From positions 1 through 26,052 of IMG/VR virus record IMGVR_UViG_3300023257_000102: a stretch of 26,052 bases of DNA; one strand, written 5' to 3'. This document shows, in pieces, positions 1 through 7,571 of the stretch. The stretch is from a virus. Under the pieces are notes generated by a model. The model did no database searches, was not told the origin of the DNA, and was given only the letters and a program-made list of their open reading frames with translations. Position 1 is the stretch's first letter, and the number at the start of each line of letters is the position of its first letter. The position numbers and the translations under genes are program-made.

Positions 1-1692
1 GGAACATATGATGGTTATAGATTTAGTATTATTCTAAATGATGTTTATTATAATAGTGATAATAATACACCTTATAATGTTAATGGGGTAACTGATTATG
101 ATGGAATTATGAATGTTATTGATGATGGTATTCACGTAATTATAAATGACATATATAAGAATATATTAGTTATAATAAATGTTGGTATAACAATACCAAA
201 TAATAATGGTGAAACATTTAACTATGTGACATTGTTTGGTGAAAAAGATGGGTTATATGATAATAAATATAGAAATGGTGATACTGCATCATCAGATTAT
301 AATAGTAAAAAATTGGTAGCGTCCAATTTCATTAACGCCATGAATTACCCCAATGAAAAATATGGGTTTGATAATTTTGTGAAATATTATCATATTAGAA
401 AAGAAAATGGTGTAACTATCACTAGTGATGGATTTATAAATGGTGAAAATGTAGATATTGATCCACCTTTGATTTTAACTGTGAACAATCCAGATATTAT
501 AAAAATAAAAGACAATTCATACAGAATACAAGTATTAGATAATCCAAATATAAGTAAATTATTTGGAAGAGATTCTATATCAAAAAGATTGAAAAGAATT
601 AACGATGTGTTGAGTGTTAAAATAATACAAAATGAAACACCTGCAGCCACAAAAAATATTTATAGATATTCTGGTTCATACGAACCAATCTTTAAGGATG
701 TTAATCTTTTTCAAGATTCTATTTTTTGTTATACTGGATATGATTCTGGTACAACTGAATCGAGTGGTGCAACAACAAATAATACAACAAACGTTCAATC
801 AATATCAAATGCATCAGGAACACATTTTAATGAAATGACATGGCTAAATACTGAATATGTTTGCAATGAAAATAGAAGCACATATGTTTATAATAGTGTA
901 CCAAGAGTATCTGGAACAACACCATCAGTAGATGAATTTGTTACGGATTCATTGATATGTAGTAATTTTAATTTTAATATACCATCGGGTGCTCAAATAA
1001 CTGGAACAACAATAACAATAAGTAGAAAATCTCATGTCCCAACTGTTGCTGGTGATAGATATGTAAAAGATCATACAGTATCATTTGTAAAGAAAAACAC
1101 ATCAGGAGAATGGTCAGATACTACAATTAATTCAGGATTAACCGATAGTTATTGGTATAATTATAGTGAATTTACAAATGTGACTTATGGGTATAATGAT
1201 ATATTGTGGCCTTGGGATGGTACAATAAACTGGAATTCATCATTGGTAAATAGTAGTAATTTTGGTGTTTTATTAAAGTGTTCAGTTAAAAATGTTATTG
1301 GGTATGCAGTAAACCCACCAATATATGATGTAATGGCTGATGTCAAGTGTGTGAAAGTTACAATTAATTATATTTACAATGAAAAATGGGAATCTTACAC
1401 AAATTCTATATATTTTGATGAAAATGTTAAGTTTGACGATACATTACATAATTTTGGAACTATAGATGAAGTGATTAATTCAAAAGTTAATATAAAAAAT
1501 GAAAAAGTATTAAAATTAGATGATGCTAAATATCCTATTGTGGATCAATTTGGATATGATCATAATAGTAGATTTATTTTTAAATCAGATTGGGATAAAG
1601 ATTTTTATTTGAATACTACAGATACATTTGCAGATGATAGTACAACATATACTGTACCATCAACTAAATCAAAAATTAGTTCTTCCAATTAA
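1..1692 (+). CDS. Large virion (tail/structural) protein, 5' end outside the window
   Basis: The reading frame is open from the first base, so the ATG at 109 is probably internal and the visible part is about 563 residues. The protein is rich in Asn, Thr, Ser and Tyr, with alternating hydrophobic stretches typical of beta-rich phage structural proteins. A segment reading YRYSGSYEPIFKDV (near 658-700) has the look of a conserved structural-protein motif. It is followed by a Thr/Ser-rich beta-sandwich-like stretch (about 740-1375) that looks like an inserted domain, after which the first type of sequence resumes (PIVDQFGYDHNSRFIFKSDW). It ends in TAA 27 bases before the stop of the convergent downstream gene, and no hairpin terminator is visible between them. 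The exact role is unknown; 'structural' is an inference from composition and context. Confidence 0.55.
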   Translation, partial: GTYDGYRFSIILNDVYYNSDNNTPYNVNGVTDYDGIMNVIDDGIHVIINDIYKNILVIINVGITIPNNNGETFNYVTLFGEKDGLYDNKYRNGDTASSDYNSKKLVASNFINAMNYPNEKYGFDNFVKYYHIRKENGVTITSDGFINGENVDIDPPLILTVNNPDIIKIKDNSYRIQVLDNPNISKLFGRDSISKRLKRINDVLSVKIIQNETPAATKNIYRYSGSYEPIFKDVNLFQDSIFCYTGYDSGTTESSGATTNNTTNVQSISNASGTHFNEMTWLNTEYVCNENRSTYVYNSVPRVSGTTPSVDEFVTDSLICSNFNFNIPSGAQITGTTITISRKSHVPTVAGDRYVKDHTVSFVKKNTSGEWSDTTINSGLTDSYWYNYSEFTNVTYGYNDILWPWDGTINWNSSLVNSSNFGVLLKCSVKNVIGYAVNPPIYDVMADVKCVKVTINYIYNEKWESYTNSIYFDENVKFDDTLHNFGTIDEVINSKVNIKNEKVLKLDDAKYPIVDQFGYDHNSRFIFKSDWDKDFYLNTTDTFADDSTTYTVPSTKSKISSSN

Positions 1693-1718
1693 TATTGTAT
1701 TATCAAAATTGAATATGA

Positions 1719-2162
1719 TTATTCTAAATCTGTTAGTTGGTATAAAGATATTTTATTTTTTATTGCGTAACTTATTGTTTCTAAATTACCTAGACTTTCT
1801 CTTAAAAAATCTATATGGACATCATAGATATCCAATCTTTGGTCATATAAAGATAAATCATTTTCTATCATATATAATTTATCTTTACCTTGTAATTTAA
1901 GTGGATATTTTGTTAAATAAAACTCAGTTTTTACTTTTCTTGTTTTTTTAATTAATGGTTTAAATTTAAGTAATTCATAACTCATATATTTTATTTCATC
2001 TGATACTCTTTGTTTCTGACTTAATGCATCGGATTGAAGTTGGATTACTTCATTTGCAGGACAAGTGAGTCTTGTACTTATTGATTTTATGGTATTGTTC
2101 CAGTAATCTTCTCTTTTATTTAATTCTGTTATTAATTCTTTATTGGAATTATCTAAATCCAT
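1719..2162 (-). CDS. uvsY: Probable UvsY-like recombination mediator
   Basis: A 147-aa, charged, apparently all-helical protein, close in length to T4 UvsY (about 137 aa). UvsY loads the UvsX recombinase onto SSB-coated single-stranded DNA. The C-terminal third (YDVHIDFLRESLGNLETIS then YAIKNKI) has the same pattern as the T4 UvsY C-terminus, where a helix with LDFC...LD.IK is followed by FAIK.I. Its neighbourhood supports the call: in T4, uvsY lies beside uvsW, and here a clear uvsW lies about 0.8 kb away, although on the opposite strand. It follows the 237-aa gene on the same strand with a 45-base gap. The match is by pattern and context, not by a search, so another small helical phage protein is possible. 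Confidence 0.5.
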   Translation of the reverse strand: MDLDNSNKELITELNKREDYWNNTIKSISTRLTCPANEVIQLQSDALSQKQRVSDEIKYMSYELLKFKPLIKKTRKVKTEFYLTKYPLKLQGKDKLYMIENDLSLYDQRLDIYDVHIDFLRESLGNLETISYAIKNKISLYQLTDLE

Positions 2163-2207
2163 AATTTTATATTCTTTTTAATTTTTATTGTTTTTTAAAA
2201 AATAAGT

Positions 2208-2921
2208 TTAAATTCTTTCAAAATTTAAATTGAAATAATAATTAAATCTATATTCGTTTGATTTTTTTATTTGATTATATAATATTTGAACAGGTTTTAA
2301 ATTTTCAAATTGATCATTTTTTATTAAAGTATAATCTGTAATTAAATTGATATTATCATATAATGTTTCATCAAAAACAGGATCATATTGAACAAGATCA
2401 GTGTTAAAAATATTATTTGTATTAAGTGATTCATATCTTAAATATAAATCTATATTAGATAATTCATATTTATTTATAACATTTAAATTTATAAAATCAT
2501 ATATTGATAGGTTAATATCATTACTTTTTGTATTTATTGCATTTAATGTTTTAAATGTTCTAGATTCTTTTATTTTAGCAAATAAGTATTCTCTTAAAAT
2601 TTTTTTAATGTTAATTACTATTTCCCATTTAGTGTTGTTTTCCATAGTGAAAATATCTTGTGTTTGTGTATTCATTATATGATTTTCAGACTTAATATCA
2701 GTCAAATCGATTAATATTTCAGTTTCGTTTGTTCGTACATTGTCGATATTATAATTTTGATATCCATCAAAATCGGTATATTGAATAGAATTATTATCTA
2801 TAATTATATTATTTTCTATATTTATAAGTTTAGTACCAAAAAATGATTTAACAGTTTTCATATTTTTTGTACCGTTATCATATTCTACATTGTATTTTTT
2901 AATCATTAGATTATTTTTCAT
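2208..2921 (-). CDS. Unknown 237-aa phage protein, possibly structural
   Basis: No family was recognised. The protein is Asn/Ile/Tyr-rich with no signal peptide or membrane segment. The middle (about residues 95-165) has a helical, more conserved-looking stretch around WEIVINIKKILREYLFAKI, and the rest resembles the beta-rich style of the structural proteins in this window. The start at 2921 is supported by an AAAGG ribosome-binding sequence (2926-2930 on the minus strand), one of the few Shine-Dalgarno-like sites here, and by a TATAAATA box 19 bases upstream. It is transcribed divergently from the uvsW locus and leads into the uvsY-like gene. It could be a detached C-terminal domain of a large virion protein such as the one at 1-1692; that is only a guess from style. 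Confidence 0.5.
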   Translation of the reverse strand: MKNNLMIKKYNVEYDNGTKNMKTVKSFFGTKLINIENNIIIDNNSIQYTDFDGYQNYNIDNVRTNETEILIDLTDIKSENHIMNTQTQDIFTMENNTKWEIVINIKKILREYLFAKIKESRTFKTLNAINTKSNDINLSIYDFINLNVINKYELSNIDLYLRYESLNTNNIFNTDLVQYDPVFDETLYDNINLITDYTLIKNDQFENLKPVQILYNQIKKSNEYRFNYYFNLNFERI

Positions 2922-2939
2922 ATAAACCTTTATTGTTTT

Positions 2940-2947
2940 TATTTATA
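2940..2947 (-). promoter_or_regulatory. T4-like late promoter box TATAAATA
   Basis: Read on the minus strand this is TATAAATA followed by AAAA, identical to the T4 late promoter consensus. It lies 19 bases upstream of the ATG at 2921. The same octamer occurs at nearly the same distance (20 bases) before the other leading minus-strand gene (start 18587), which argues against chance even in AT-rich DNA. Confidence 0.45.
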
Positions 2948-2955
2948 TATAAAAA
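2944..2955 (+). promoter_or_regulatory. Candidate promoter box TATATATAAAAA before the uvsW locus
   Basis: The plus strand reads TATATATAAAAA, 28 bases before the ATG at 2984. It overlaps the minus-strand TATAAATA box, so the 62-base gap between the divergent genes may hold back-to-back promoters. Closely similar boxes precede the genes at 7572, 11019 and 25878. AT-rich background weakens the call. Confidence 0.35.
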
Positions 2956-2983
2956 GTACTTCGATTAAAAATAATTGATATGA

Positions 2984-4027
2984 ATGAAATTTAAATTAAA
3001 TAATAATTCTACTAAATTGATTTTAAAAGAATCAAGTAAAGAAGAATTTAATCAACTTAAATTATATCTTAATAGATATGTTAAGAATTATAGATTTATG
3101 CCCAGATTTAAATTGGGTGTATGGGATGGAAAAATGGATTTTTTTAATAATGGAACTATTGAGTTTGGATTGTGGTATGAAATAATGAAATGTTGTAAGG
3201 AATATGGTTATCCATTTATAATTGAAAATAAAGAATTATTTATAAAAGATAGTACAATTAAAAGAGAAGACATTGTTACATTTTGTGAAGATTTTTACAA
3301 AGATCATAAACAAAAAGATAGTGAAGAACCATTTTTTCCTTATGAACATCAAATAGATGCAATTTATAAATTATTTGTATGGAAATATGGATTGATTGAA
3401 GTTGCTACAGCAGGTGGTAAATCTTTAATATTTGGTACATTTTTATTTTATTATTTAAAAAATGTAAATCCAGATGCCAAATTTTTATTAATTGTACCAA
3501 CTATAAATCTTGTAACTCAATTTTATAATGATATTATGGAATATAATTTAGGGTTTAATAATGATAATAAAATTCCATTAAATATAAGAATTGATGAAGT
3601 TATGTCTCAACAACCAAGAAAATATTTTGGTGAAGATGAACCAAATGTATTTGTGGGAACATATCAAAGTTTAGAAAAAAGAGATAAAAAATGGTTGTCA
3701 CAATTTGAAGTCGTTTGTGTTGATGAATGTTTACACCAAGATACTTTAATTAATATGGGAAATGGGAGTGTAAAAAAAATAAAGGATATTAAGGAAGGAG
3801 ATAAAGTTTATACTGTAAATGAAAAAAATAATAAAAAAGAAATAAGATATGTAGATTTTATCTATAAAAATTTAAGTATTGATGATATTTATGAATTGGA
3901 AATGGAAGATGGAAATATATTGAAAATAACGGGAAATCATAAAATTAGATTAAAAAATAATAAATGGGTTAGGATTGATGAATTAAATTATAATGATGAT
4001 ATTTCAGATTTTAATTTTTATATATAG
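2984..4027 (+). CDS. uvsW: UvsW-like helicase, N-extein (248 aa) joined to the N-half of a split intein (99 aa)
   Basis: T4 UvsW is an SF2 ATP-dependent helicase that unwinds branched DNA and R-loops. Residues 1-100 match its N-terminal domain (YRFMPRFKLGVWDGK beside T4 YRFNPRFRYGNWDGR). Walker A is ATAGGKS (141-147), with IVPT for motif Ia and VGTYQS further on. The sequence VVCVDE (to residue 248, base 3727) is the first half of Walker B; then Cys249 starts the intein: CLHQDTLI is block A, GD.VYTV closes the first block, and GNHKIRLKNNKWVRIDEL is block B. The ORF stops at TAG, so the helicase domain is incomplete and needs the C-part at 5017-5952. There is no Shine-Dalgarno site at the ATG. 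Confidence 0.9.
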   Translation: MKFKLNNNSTKLILKESSKEEFNQLKLYLNRYVKNYRFMPRFKLGVWDGKMDFFNNGTIEFGLWYEIMKCCKEYGYPFIIENKELFIKDSTIKREDIVTFCEDFYKDHKQKDSEEPFFPYEHQIDAIYKLFVWKYGLIEVATAGGKSLIFGTFLFYYLKNVNPDAKFLLIVPTINLVTQFYNDIMEYNLGFNNDNKIPLNIRIDEVMSQQPRKYFGEDEPNVFVGTYQSLEKRDKKWLSQFEVVCVDECLHQDTLINMGNGSVKKIKDIKEGDKVYTVNEKNNKKEIRYVDFIYKNLSIDDIYELEMEDGNILKITGNHKIRLKNNKWVRIDELNYNDDISDFNFYI

Positions 4028-5133
4028 TTGCATTTGCTTAATGAAGTTCCAAAAAAATTAAATAATATGAAAAAGATAATAATTTGCCCAGTTTGTGATT
4101 CAAAGTTTATAAAGAAAACAAAAAATAGACTCATATGTGATTCTTGTAATAAAATATTTTCAGAAAAAACAGCAAAATATAGATTTTTATTAGATAATGA
4201 TTTTGTTATATTGTATGATAATACAAATAATATTATCAAAAATAAAATATTTGATTTAATTTTTGATAAATTAAAAATGAAAATCTTAAATAGAAAAGAT
4301 AAAGATGATAATTTGAAAAAATGGTTGAATGTTTATTATATAGATTATAGTAATTTGTCATTTGAAATTACAATTGAAAATTTTTACAAGTATTTAAAAG
4401 GGGAAAATTTATGTCCAATATGTGGAAATAAAACCAAATTTGTTGGAATATGGAAAAGGAGTGCTTATAATAAATATTGTAGTGACGAATGTAGGTATAA
4501 ATCAATATCAATAAGACAAACAGATGACAATTCAGTGAATAGGATAAAGGATAAACAAAAATGGAAAAAAAATATATCAAATTCAATGAAAGATAAAATA
4601 AAGAATGGTGAATTTATTCCAAATATAACAAATTCGTGGTCTAATTCTAAATGTATTTGTAAAATAGGTGAATATGATGTAGTGTTTAGATCAACGTGGG
4701 AAGCATTTTTTAATTTAGTGAATCCTCATTTAAAATATGAAATTACAATAATACCATATGTGTTTAATAGTGTTGAACATAATTATATTGTAGATTTTAC
4801 AGATATAGATAATAAAATATTATATGAAATTAAACCTGATAGTGAAAGAAATAAAAAATTAAATGTAGTTAAGGAAATTTATTCGTTAGAATGGTGTATT
4901 GAAAATAATTATAAATATATTATAATTGGTAATGATTGGTTTAAGGATAATTTTAATAAATACAAATATTTATTATCTGATAGTGATAAAATCTTTAAAA
5001 ATTTAAAACAATTTGAATGAAAATAAAATCAATAAAAAAAATAGAATATGATGGTGATGTTTATAATTTGAGGATAAAATCGGAGAATGGTAACAATCAC
5101 AATTATTTTGCAAATAACATATGTGTATCTAAT
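3728..5133 (+). mobile_element. Split intein with nested homing-endonuclease gene, inserted in the DECH box of uvsW
   Basis: The N-half is encoded by 3728-4024 (99 codons, first residue Cys) and the C-half by 5017-5133 (39 codons, ending NNICVSN). The next residue is Cys+1 of the C-extein. Joining the exteins gives VCVDE-CHTAKAKT, which restores an intact DECH box matching T4 UvsW NDECHLATGKS; this fixes both splice junctions. The halves lie on separate ORFs in different frames, and the DNA between them is occupied by an endonuclease gene. This is the 'fractured gene' arrangement described for phage split inteins (Dassa and colleagues, 2009). The penultimate residue is Ser, not the usual His. 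Class 1 splicing chemistry (Cys1, block B His, terminal Asn, Cys+1) appears otherwise complete. Confidence 0.88.
4067..5020 (+). CDS. Free-standing homing endonuclease, zinc-finger plus PD-(D/E)xK/Vsr-like type
   Basis: Counting from the ATG at 4067 (317 aa), two zinc knuckles are visible: CPVC...CDSC (Cys7, 10, 24, 27) and CPIC...CSDEC (Cys116, 119, 138, 142). A NUMOD3-like linker follows (MKDKIKNGEFIPNITNSW). The C-terminal nuclease region has FRSTWE (Glu212), YIVDF (Asp243) and YEIKP (Glu254, Lys256), a PD-(D/E)xK-type set. It sits between the two intein halves, so its likely role is spreading the element into intein-free uvsW alleles. The frame continues upstream without interruption to a TTG at 4028, directly after the TAG of the N-intein ORF; which start is used is unclear. 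The stop overlaps the C-intein ATG (ATGA), suggesting coupled translation. Whether it is the Vsr-like/EDxHD family of other fractured genes cannot be settled by eye. Confidence 0.75.
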   Translation: MKKIIICPVCDSKFIKKTKNRLICDSCNKIFSEKTAKYRFLLDNDFVILYDNTNNIIKNKIFDLIFDKLKMKILNRKDKDDNLKKWLNVYYIDYSNLSFEITIENFYKYLKGENLCPICGNKTKFVGIWKRSAYNKYCSDECRYKSISIRQTDDNSVNRIKDKQKWKKNISNSMKDKIKNGEFIPNITNSWSNSKCICKIGEYDVVFRSTWEAFFNLVNPHLKYEITIIPYVFNSVEHNYIVDFTDIDNKILYEIKPDSERNKKLNVVKEIYSLEWCIENNYKYIIIGNDWFKDNFNKYKYLLSDSDKIFKNLKQFE

Positions 5134-5952
5134 TGTCATACAGCCAAAGCAAAAACAGTTCAAACTGTTGTTGGAAAAACTATTGAAACTGCTAAATTTA
5201 GATTTGGTATGTCAGGTACATATCCTCCAGATAATTCTGCTGAGTTATTTACAATAGAAAGTATAACTGGACCATTAATTCAAAAAATCGGTGCTAAAAC
5301 ATTGATGGAAAAAGGATTAATATCTAATGTTAAGATTAAATGTTTAGTATTAAATTATGATGATAAGAAATTTGCAGAGAATGTTTTTACTATTAAGAAA
5401 CACGGTGGAGGTGGAAAGGCTTGGTTATTAGAAAAGGATTATGCTCAACAATCACTTAAAAGAAAACAATTTATTGGTAAATTAATTTCTAAATTTAAAC
5501 ACAATTCTCTTGTTCTTTTTATTAATATAGATTTTGGTACAGAAATGTATAATTATTTTAGAGATAATATACCTGGTGTAGATTTTTATTATATCGATGG
5601 TGGCACAAGTGCTAAAAAAAGAGAACATATAAAACAGTTGATGGAAAAAACTGATGGTGATAATATTAAAGTACTTGTGGCTTCGTTCGGTACGTTGAGC
5701 GTAGGAATTAATATAAAATCTATAACGAATGTTATATTTGCTGATTCGTATAAATCTGATCAAAAGGTTAGACAATCAATAGGTAGAGCACTTAGATTAC
5801 ATAAAGACAAAGAGAAAGCAATTATTTTTGATATTGTAGATAGATTTCACACATCGTTTAAAAATATATTATATAACCACTATATCCACAGAAGAACAGA
5901 AATTTACAAGAAACAACAATATCCCTTTGATGAAATTAAAATTTCATTATAA
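5017..5952 (+). CDS. uvsW: C-half of split intein (39 aa) joined to UvsW-like C-extein (272 aa)
   Basis: Residues 1-39 are the intein C-half: IEYDGDVYNLRI is block F-like and FANNICVSN is block G. From Cys40 (base 5134) the helicase resumes with CHTAKAKT, then FGMSGTYPP (T4 FGLSGSLRDG), the second RecA domain with VASFGTLSVGINIKS (T4 VASYGVFSTGISVKN), and motif VI QSIGRALRLHKD (T4 QTIGRVLRKHGS). The end FDEIKISL resembles T4 FNYVMKTVNL. Extein total is 248+272 = 520 aa, close to full T4 UvsW. The start ATG overlaps the endonuclease stop and has no ribosome-binding site, so translation probably depends on coupling. By itself this piece lacks Walker A and half of Walker B. Confidence 0.88.
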   Translation: MKIKSIKKIEYDGDVYNLRIKSENGNNHNYFANNICVSNCHTAKAKTVQTVVGKTIETAKFRFGMSGTYPPDNSAELFTIESITGPLIQKIGAKTLMEKGLISNVKIKCLVLNYDDKKFAENVFTIKKHGGGGKAWLLEKDYAQQSLKRKQFIGKLISKFKHNSLVLFINIDFGTEMYNYFRDNIPGVDFYYIDGGTSAKKREHIKQLMEKTDGDNIKVLVASFGTLSVGINIKSITNVIFADSYKSDQKVRQSIGRALRLHKDKEKAIIFDIVDRFHTSFKNILYNHYIHRRTEIYKKQQYPFDEIKISL

Positions 5953-6064
5953 ATTTGTTTTTAATTTAATTAAGGAAATTTTATGAAAATGTTTAAATAT
6001 TGGATAAATATTTTTTTTAATTATTATTTTTAGTATATTTAGACAAATATAAAAATTAAAAATT

Positions 6065-6481
6065 ATGAGTAATTTTTTTAAATTCTTAACTAAAATAATT
6101 GTTATTATGTTTATAATATTAACAATACTATTATCAATTATTTTTATTCAAAAATATAGTATTGTTAAAAAAATAGAATATAATGAATTAGTTAGGTCTT
6201 CAGAATTTTATTCAAATCATTTATATAAATCAGGATGGAGTGATGGGTTTGGTGAATACACTCTTAGAAGTTTTGATAGTGGTGCATCGTGGTATGCATT
6301 TGATTATGATACACTTTTGGGTTATGTTGATTCAATTCATCCAGGATTATTAAAACATATTAATGCTTGGGATAATATTACAAAGTTTTGTAAAGAAAAT
6401 GGTCCTATTAATGAAAATAATTTTAAAATATTAGAATTGGATTTAAATGAAGTGGGTATAATTATTGAAGAAAAAGAATGA
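6065..6481 (+). CDS. Small single-pass membrane protein, unknown function
   Basis: A 138-aa protein with one N-terminal hydrophobic segment (about residues 8-29, IIVIMFIILTILLSIIFI) after a short charged lead, with no obvious lipobox or signal-peptidase site. This predicts an N-in anchor with the remaining 110 residues outside the cytoplasm. The soluble part has aromatic, Gly/Ser-rich sequence (SGWSDGFGEYTLRSF) and ends in a charged tail. No family was recognised. It lies between the uvsW locus and the unknown 288-aa gene on the same strand, 112 bases after uvsW, so it may be in the same transcript. A lysis or superinfection-exclusion role is conceivable from topology only. Confidence 0.6.
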   Translation: MSNFFKFLTKIIVIMFIILTILLSIIFIQKYSIVKKIEYNELVRSSEFYSNHLYKSGWSDGFGEYTLRSFDSGASWYAFDYDTLLGYVDSIHPGLLKHINAWDNITKFCKENGPINENNFKILELDLNEVGIIIEEKE

Positions 6482-6540
6482 AAAATATTTGGATATTAGA
6501 AATAAATTGAATAAATTAGAGTTATAATAAAAAATAAATT

Positions 6541-7407
6541 ATGAAATTTAGAGAAATACAAAATAATACAACTTGGATAGTTTATAATAATATTATAAAT
6601 CACAATATGAATTGTTTAGGTAAATTAAAAATACCATTATTTTTAAAGAGATCTTATGCAAAATTAATATCATTTTATCCATTTACAGAAAATCAAGTAG
6701 GTATTTATTTAAATTTAAATTTATCAAAAAGAATACCATTTTTATTAAAACATCTTGTTAAAGTAGGAAGGAAAAATGGATTTAAAAAAAGTTTAATTGA
6801 TAGATTATATCAATTAAAGAATGATTATGATACAAAGAAAAAAAATAAATATTCAACGGTTGAATATACAGATAGAATGATGATGTATTTAGTTTCTAAA
6901 GATTATGATTCAATTTTAGATTTGCATTTAACTAATGATAAAATTTCTACAAGTTATGAAAATTTCGCAGAATATACTAAATTATTAATAAATTATATTA
7001 TTGATGATGAAATAGTTAAAATTAGAAATAACCATAAAGTTTGGAATACAAATAGAATGGCAATGGAAGAAGAAAACCTTATAACAAGACAAACTAGACC
7101 AATTTATGCACCAAGATATGGTAGGATAGAAGTAACAGAAGAACGAATAGAAAAAAAATCAAAATCATTTTTAGATTTAAATATAAAAATGGATAGTTTA
7201 ACTAAAGATGTATCTGAATGGGATATATTTATTGAGGATGAAATTAATAAAAGAATAGATAAAAAGATTAATGAATTAAGTAAATTAGATAAAAAAAAGG
7301 ATCAGAATAAATATTATAATGATTCACCTGTTGATTACCAACAAGGACAAGGTCGTGGTGTAAGGGAAGATAGAGAAGAAGTTTATATTGAACCTTTACC
7401 AGAATAA
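6541..7407 (+). CDS. Unknown 288-aa charged phage protein
   Basis: No family was recognised. The N-terminal 150 residues look globular and mixed helical (KIPLFLKRSYAKLISFYPF), without a membrane segment. Residues about 195-255 form a strongly charged, probably coiled-coil stretch with many Lys, Glu and Asp (ERIEKKSKSFLDLN, DEINKRIDKKINELSKLDKK). The last 30 residues are Gln/Gly/Arg/Glu-rich and probably disordered (YQQGQGRGVREDREE). It is 59 bases after the membrane protein gene and is the last gene before a strong terminator at 7487-7520, so it closes the transcription unit that starts at or before uvsW. Confidence 0.55.
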   Translation: MKFREIQNNTTWIVYNNIINHNMNCLGKLKIPLFLKRSYAKLISFYPFTENQVGIYLNLNLSKRIPFLLKHLVKVGRKNGFKKSLIDRLYQLKNDYDTKKKNKYSTVEYTDRMMMYLVSKDYDSILDLHLTNDKISTSYENFAEYTKLLINYIIDDEIVKIRNNHKVWNTNRMAMEEENLITRQTRPIYAPRYGRIEVTEERIEKKSKSFLDLNIKMDSLTKDVSEWDIFIEDEINKRIDKKINELSKLDKKKDQNKYYNDSPVDYQQGQGRGVREDREEVYIEPLPE

Positions 7408-7464
7408 CAGGAAGCTTATGTGTATTTGTTGTTTAAAATCAACTAAAAAATTTTGAGAATATTT

Positions 7465-7479
7465 TAGGATGCAATCCTA
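7465..7479 (+). other. Small hairpin upstream of the main terminator
   Basis: TAGGAT-GCA-ATCCTA forms a perfect 6-bp stem with a 3-base loop, 57 bases after the stop of the 288-aa gene and just before the larger terminator hairpin. It has no T-run of its own. It may be a transcript-end stabilising or processing structure, or chance. Confidence 0.3.
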
Positions 7480-7486
7480 TTTATCT

Positions 7487-7520
7487 AAAACAGAGGAATT
7501 TTAAATTCCTCTGTTTTTTT
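7487..7520 (+). terminator. Rho-independent terminator after the uvsW-region transcript
   Basis: AAAACAGAGGAATTT is followed almost at once by its reverse complement AAATTCCTCTGTTTT, giving a stem of about 13 usable base pairs with a GC-containing core (CAGAGG), then a run of T (TTTTTTT-G-TTTT). It separates the 288-aa gene from the structural block that begins at 7572. Confidence 0.85.
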
Positions 7521-7543
7521 GTTTTAAGCAACTATGTAATTTT

Positions 7544-7554
7544 TATATATAAAA
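7544..7554 (+). promoter_or_regulatory. Candidate late promoter box before the structural block
   Basis: TATATATAAAA lies 18 bases before the ATG at 7572 and just downstream of a strong terminator, so a promoter is needed here. The wider context (TAATTTTTATATATAAAAGAAAAATATAAA) recurs almost unchanged before the gene at 25878. Confidence 0.45.
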
Positions 7555-7571
7555 GAAAAATATAAAAAAGA

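Noticed and set aside
1693-1767. In-frame continuation of the first gene past its TAA (reads IEYDYSKSVSWYKD)
   Set aside because: The stretch is mostly antisense to the 3' end of the uvsY-like gene and ends at another TAA soon after; readthrough is not needed to explain it.
4025-4027. TAG recoded as an amino acid, making the intein continuous
   Set aside because: Several long genes (918, 952, 639, 616 aa) contain no in-frame TAG, which an amber-recoded AT-rich genome would be expected to use. TAG also ends the 918-aa gene in a normal overlap at 10326-10328.
5983-6033. A 16-codon ORF with an AAGG site upstream
   Set aside because: It is too short, almost wholly Lys/Phe/Ile/Tyr/Asn as expected for random AT-rich DNA, and lies in the gap after uvsW.
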